Shown here piece after piece: positions 4,475 through 6,904 of a stretch of 6,904 bases of DNA. The notes beneath the pieces were generated by a model. That model was given only the letters and a program-made list of their open reading frames with translations, was not told the origin of the DNA and searched no databases. The position numbers and the translations under genes were made by a program. Numbering within the stretch: position 1 is the first letter of the stretch; each line of letters starts with the position of its first letter. The stretch is from Candidatus Thalassarchaeaceae archaeon (GTDB lineage: Archaea > Thermoplasmatota > Poseidoniia > Poseidoniales > Thalassarchaeaceae): NCBI GenBank assembly GCA_030754395.1, contig JASMAJ010000044.1, forward strand, positions 1 to 6,904, given 5' to 3'.

Positions 4475-6904
4475 ATGCTGCTGGGAGGTGTTAATGTCAT
4501 ACCTGAAAGGCAACGTTCAGCCCTTCTCTTCAGTGCTCTCCTTCTATTAACATCATACTCTGCAATTGAGTTTGCAAGTTGGGAAGTTATCGGTTCTACT
4601 GATGAGGATGGGGATGGTCTAACATATGGCTTGGAGTTCTATATCAATACCCAGCCACAAAATTGGGATTCAGATGGTGATGGATTACCTGATGGATGGG
4701 AATGGCAATACGGTTTGAATCCTCTATCGAGTAGTGGGGATAATGGTTCAACAGGAGACCCCGATGGTGACAGTTTATCTAATCTCAATGAATATCTATA
4801 TTCAATTCCTAATAACTGGGATAATACTAATGCTACTCCAACTTCAATGGATAATGGAGTTTGGTGGAATGGAACGGTTCCTGTTAGTAATTGGGACGAA
4901 GAGAGTGCAATGCAACTCATACAGGGACTAAATTCAGATGGAGCTGATGAAGACCCTATGGGGAATATTTGTCTAAATACATTTGATGACGATCATGATG
5001 GACTTGTCGATAACTGGGATAATGACAAAGATGGTGATGCTGATTGCTCGTCTGATGATGATGACGGAGATGGCATTCAGGATGAGGACCCAAATGGATG
5101 GGATACTGATGGTGATGGAATGCCTGATGGATGGGAGGTTGCTAACAATCTAGATCCAACTTCAAACAGCAATAATGATGGGTGGTCAGGAGATCCTGAC
5201 GGAGACGGTTTAGTTAACTTGTATGAGTATGTTAATCCGAGTTGGGACACTAGGAATGGATCCGTTGCTGGTGGAACTCAATTCTGGCAACCGGGTCCAA
5301 ATAATCGAACAAATACTGAATCTCCATGTAACCCTGTTGATGGAAGTGGGCCTAATGGATGTGCGATATTTACTGCTGAAGTTGATGGAATTACCTTCAC
5401 AGATCCTAATCATAATGACAGCGATTTCGATGGCCTAAATGATTCATATGAGGCGTTAGTCCTATTGACTGACCCAACTGCTCCTGATACTGATGGAGAT
5501 GGAATCCCAGATGGTATTGAGGTAAATGGTTCGTATGGCAATCCGCCTCAAGCATCAGATCCAAGAAATAACAATACTGATGGTGATATTTTTGATGATG
5601 GAGAAGAGGATACTAACTCCAATGGTATTGTAGATGATGGAGAAACCGATCCTACTCGAATTGAAGATGGTGGTGACTTTGATGGAGACGAGATCCCGAA
5701 TTGGCAAGAAAACATGTCTTGCACTCAGTGGGACAATCCAGATACTGACGGGGGAGGTGTAAACGATTTCGATGAGTCACTCAGATTCACACCACAGACT
5801 GATCCCTGTATGTCAACATTTGAACTCTATCTTGATATTATTGTCTGGGATCCTGTGGATAATTCATTAACTGTAAATAACACTACAAAACTCAACCCTG
5901 AACCTATGGATTGGCGACACGACGGAGTAATAGGACAAATTCCTCCTGTGGCTTATTTTGAGGATATAGGAGGTAATAGAACTCCATTCCGATATAGTTC
6001 AATAATTGGCAATAATCTACGCGAGGTTTCAGTATCTATGCCATCTGGAGCAATATCTATCGTTGTGTTAAATGGTTCTTGGTGCTGGGATGTATTATCT
6101 TCATTAAATGAAGAGCATTGTGATGATGATTACTTAGATTCTGATCTTGATGGTTTAGCTGATTGGGAAGAGAATGAAGCATACTGGGGAGGATACCTAA
6201 CTAATCCCAATCTTTTTGATACTGACGGGGATAGTGTGGGTGATCTTGATGAAATATTAGGGGGAACGGATCCCCTTGAGCCGTGTTCTAATAATGCAGA
6301 TACCGACGGTGATGGTCTGAACGATTGGTTCGAAGTCTCAACCGGTTGTCCACTGGAATATGGAATTCCGGGCGGCAATTCGTCCTTAGATAATTATACA
6401 ACTCTGTTAGATGACACTGATTCAGATAATGGTGGTATTTCGGACTATCAGGAGTATATTGATGGCACGAATCCTCAAGATAATCCTTCTGATGATTTGA
6501 ATCCACTTGATTCAGATGGCGATGGCATAAATGATGCATCTGAACAACTTGGCGATACAGATTGGTTAGATCCTGATTCAGATGGCGATGGGATTCCTGA
6601 TGGAATGGATGTTGATCCTCTAGATCCAACAGACGGTATACAGACAAATCAATTATACTTCATTGCATCTAATAATACCGAAGGAGTCGATTATAATCAA
6701 ACACATTATTGGAGATGGCACACCTACGACTCTTATAATTCGGTTTCTTGGGGTGTAAATACTAATCTTGTTGGATATACTCAGATGAGTTCTGAATGGT
6801 CTACTACTCAGGGGGTGGCTCATTCTGATTTCTGGGATAATTCAGCCTTAATTGATTGGACAATAGCATTACAGGGAAATGCAAGCCTTCAACCTGAAGA
6901 TGAG
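4475..6904 (+). CDS. exported thrombospondin-type-3 repeat protein, partial (3' end beyond window)
   Basis: The reading frame is open from ATG 4475 to the last base: 810 codons with no stop, so the C-terminus is missing. N-terminus: charged residues 11-14 (ERQR), hydrophobic core at about 16-28, and a likely signal cleavage near 29-35. The rest is outside the cell. Residues 43-445 and 555-712 hold about 17 copies of a 12-residue Asp motif of the form DxDxDGxxDxxE, the calcium-binding pattern of thrombospondin type 3 repeats. Residues about 446-548 form a non-repeat, beta-like insert ending in two Cys (537, 549). From about 723 the repeats stop and a new domain begins, with YWRWHTYDSY at 745-754 and Trp759. 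This resembles the YWRxxxYDxYxGxxW region preceding transglutaminase-like domains of TgpA-type and archaeal surface proteins (inference). Cys pairs include 166/191, 285/296, 416/445 and 604/625. It probably acts in calcium-stabilised adhesion or as a surface enzyme. Frame and signal are certain; function is open. Confidence 0.88.
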   Translation, partial: MLLGGVNVIPERQRSALLFSALLLLTSYSAIEFASWEVIGSTDEDGDGLTYGLEFYINTQPQNWDSDGDGLPDGWEWQYGLNPLSSSGDNGSTGDPDGDSLSNLNEYLYSIPNNWDNTNATPTSMDNGVWWNGTVPVSNWDEESAMQLIQGLNSDGADEDPMGNICLNTFDDDHDGLVDNWDNDKDGDADCSSDDDDGDGIQDEDPNGWDTDGDGMPDGWEVANNLDPTSNSNNDGWSGDPDGDGLVNLYEYVNPSWDTRNGSVAGGTQFWQPGPNNRTNTESPCNPVDGSGPNGCAIFTAEVDGITFTDPNHNDSDFDGLNDSYEALVLLTDPTAPDTDGDGIPDGIEVNGSYGNPPQASDPRNNNTDGDIFDDGEEDTNSNGIVDDGETDPTRIEDGGDFDGDEIPNWQENMSCTQWDNPDTDGGGVNDFDESLRFTPQTDPCMSTFELYLDIIVWDPVDNSLTVNNTTKLNPEPMDWRHDGVIGQIPPVAYFEDIGGNRTPFRYSSIIGNNLREVSVSMPSGAISIVVLNGSWCWDVLSSLNEEHCDDDYLDSDLDGLADWEENEAYWGGYLTNPNLFDTDGDSVGDLDEILGGTDPLEPCSNNADTDGDGLNDWFEVSTGCPLEYGIPGGNSSLDNYTTLLDDTDSDNGGISDYQEYIDGTNPQDNPSDDLNPLDSDGDGINDASEQLGDTDWLDPDSDGDGIPDGMDVDPLDPTDGIQTNQLYFIASNNTEGVDYNQTHYWRWHTYDSYNSVSWGVNTNLVGYTQMSSEWSTTQGVAHSDFWDNSALIDWTIALQGNASLQPEDE
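4664..4801 (+). repeat. internal duplication, copy 1 (residues 64-109)
   Basis: This 46-residue unit carries two Asp motifs, DGWE, and a second half GDPDGDSLSNLNEY. It aligns without gaps to residues 209-254, with 27 of 46 residues identical by eye and an offset of exactly 145 residues (435 bases). Confidence 0.7.
5099..5236 (+). repeat. internal duplication, copy 2 (residues 209-254)
   Basis: This is the partner of 4664-4801. It keeps DGDGMPDGWE, the Leu and Pro after it, and GDPDGDGLVNLYEY. After both copies comes a Trp-rich segment (WW at 130-131 in copy 1, FW at 270-271 in copy 2). This suggests the duplicated module is longer than the calcium motifs alone. Confidence 0.65.

Larger units (their letters stand above)
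4601..6610 (+). repeat. array of ~17 TSP3-like calcium-binding repeats (protein level)
   Basis: The 12-residue motif recurs with its first Asp at residues 43, 65, 95, 171, 184 (degenerate), 210, 240, 315, 338, 401, 423, 555, 582, 609, 649, 679 and 701 of the protein encoded from 4475. The best copies read DSDGDGLPDGWE (65), DTDGDGMPDGWE (210), DTDGDGIPDGIE (338) and DTDGDGLNDWFE (609). Copies at 423 and 649 have GGG or NGG in place of GDG. Spacing is irregular, from about 13 to 75 residues, so this is not a DNA tandem repeat. The array is interrupted at residues 446-554 by a different domain. Confidence 0.85.

Noticed and set aside
4639..4920. 93-aa reading frame on the - strand
   Set aside because: It is antisense to the start of the calcium-repeat gene, with no start signal and no family resemblance.
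4734..4931. 65-aa reading frame on the + strand, out of frame with the large gene
   Set aside because: The main frame is continuous and rich in a conserved motif here. This alternative frame has low-complexity Met/Ile/Gln content and no ribosome binding site.
5035..5110. GAT-rich repeated DNA resembling a microsatellite or repeat array
   Set aside because: The repeats are Asp codons of calcium motifs with irregular spacing and no conserved spacer. This is neither CRISPR nor a DNA-level tandem array.
4601..6610. Dockerin or EF-hand domains
   Set aside because: The motif continues DGxxDxxE with irregular spacing and many copies. Paired helix-loop-helix or the duplicated 22-residue dockerin unit is not seen, so TSP3-like is the better call.
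6288..6647. 119-aa reading frame on the - strand
   Set aside because: It lies wholly antisense to the calcium-repeat gene. Its His/Gln/Leu-rich composition is what the Asp/Gly-codon-rich coding strand gives in reverse, and it has no recognisable domain.

Overview
The window looks like a chromosomal segment of an uncultivated planktonic euryarchaeon, most probably Marine Group II or III (Poseidoniales or relatives). This is inferred from three things: large acidic surface proteins with a C-terminal membrane anchor and an Asp/Glu-rich tail; a long protein made of Asp-rich calcium-binding repeats; and an archaeal-type tRNA-Leu gene with its CCA end encoded. DNA composition is moderately AT-rich. 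No mobile element, CRISPR array or phage signature is visible.

Left part (1-1177, + strand): two overlapping genes form a pterin module. The first is a short-chain dehydrogenase of the pteridine reductase / FolM type, with the TGxxxRIG nucleotide-binding motif and Asp in place of the catalytic Ser. The second is a dihydroneopterin aldolase family protein (FolB/FolX-like) that starts inside the stop codon of the first behind a strong Shine-Dalgarno. Together they would form and reduce a dihydropterin on a folate or other reduced-pterin pathway.

Middle (1178-1433): a tRNA-Leu(UAA) gene lies on the - strand, convergent with the pterin genes and divergent from the surface-protein genes. The spacer on its 5' side holds a short, very GC-rich island with a perfect 7-bp all-G:C hairpin that nothing else explains.

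Right part (1434-6904, + strand): two large genes for exported proteins lie in tandem. The first (985 aa) is a complete membrane-anchored protein: N-terminal signal, a series of Ig-like beta-sandwich modules, one C-terminal transmembrane helix and an acidic cytoplasmic tail. The second starts at 4475 behind a clear Shine-Dalgarno and stays open to the end of the window (810 codons seen, 3' end missing). It has a signal peptide, about 17 thrombospondin-type-3-like calcium-binding repeats, an inserted non-repeat domain, and near the end a YWRxxxYDxY...W stretch resembling the domain that precedes transglutaminase-like domains. They are probably components of the cell surface.

The points most worth a second look are the second surface protein and what follows it beyond 6904, the pterin pair with its substituted catalytic residues in a presumed archaeon, and the GC-rich hairpin next to the tRNA.
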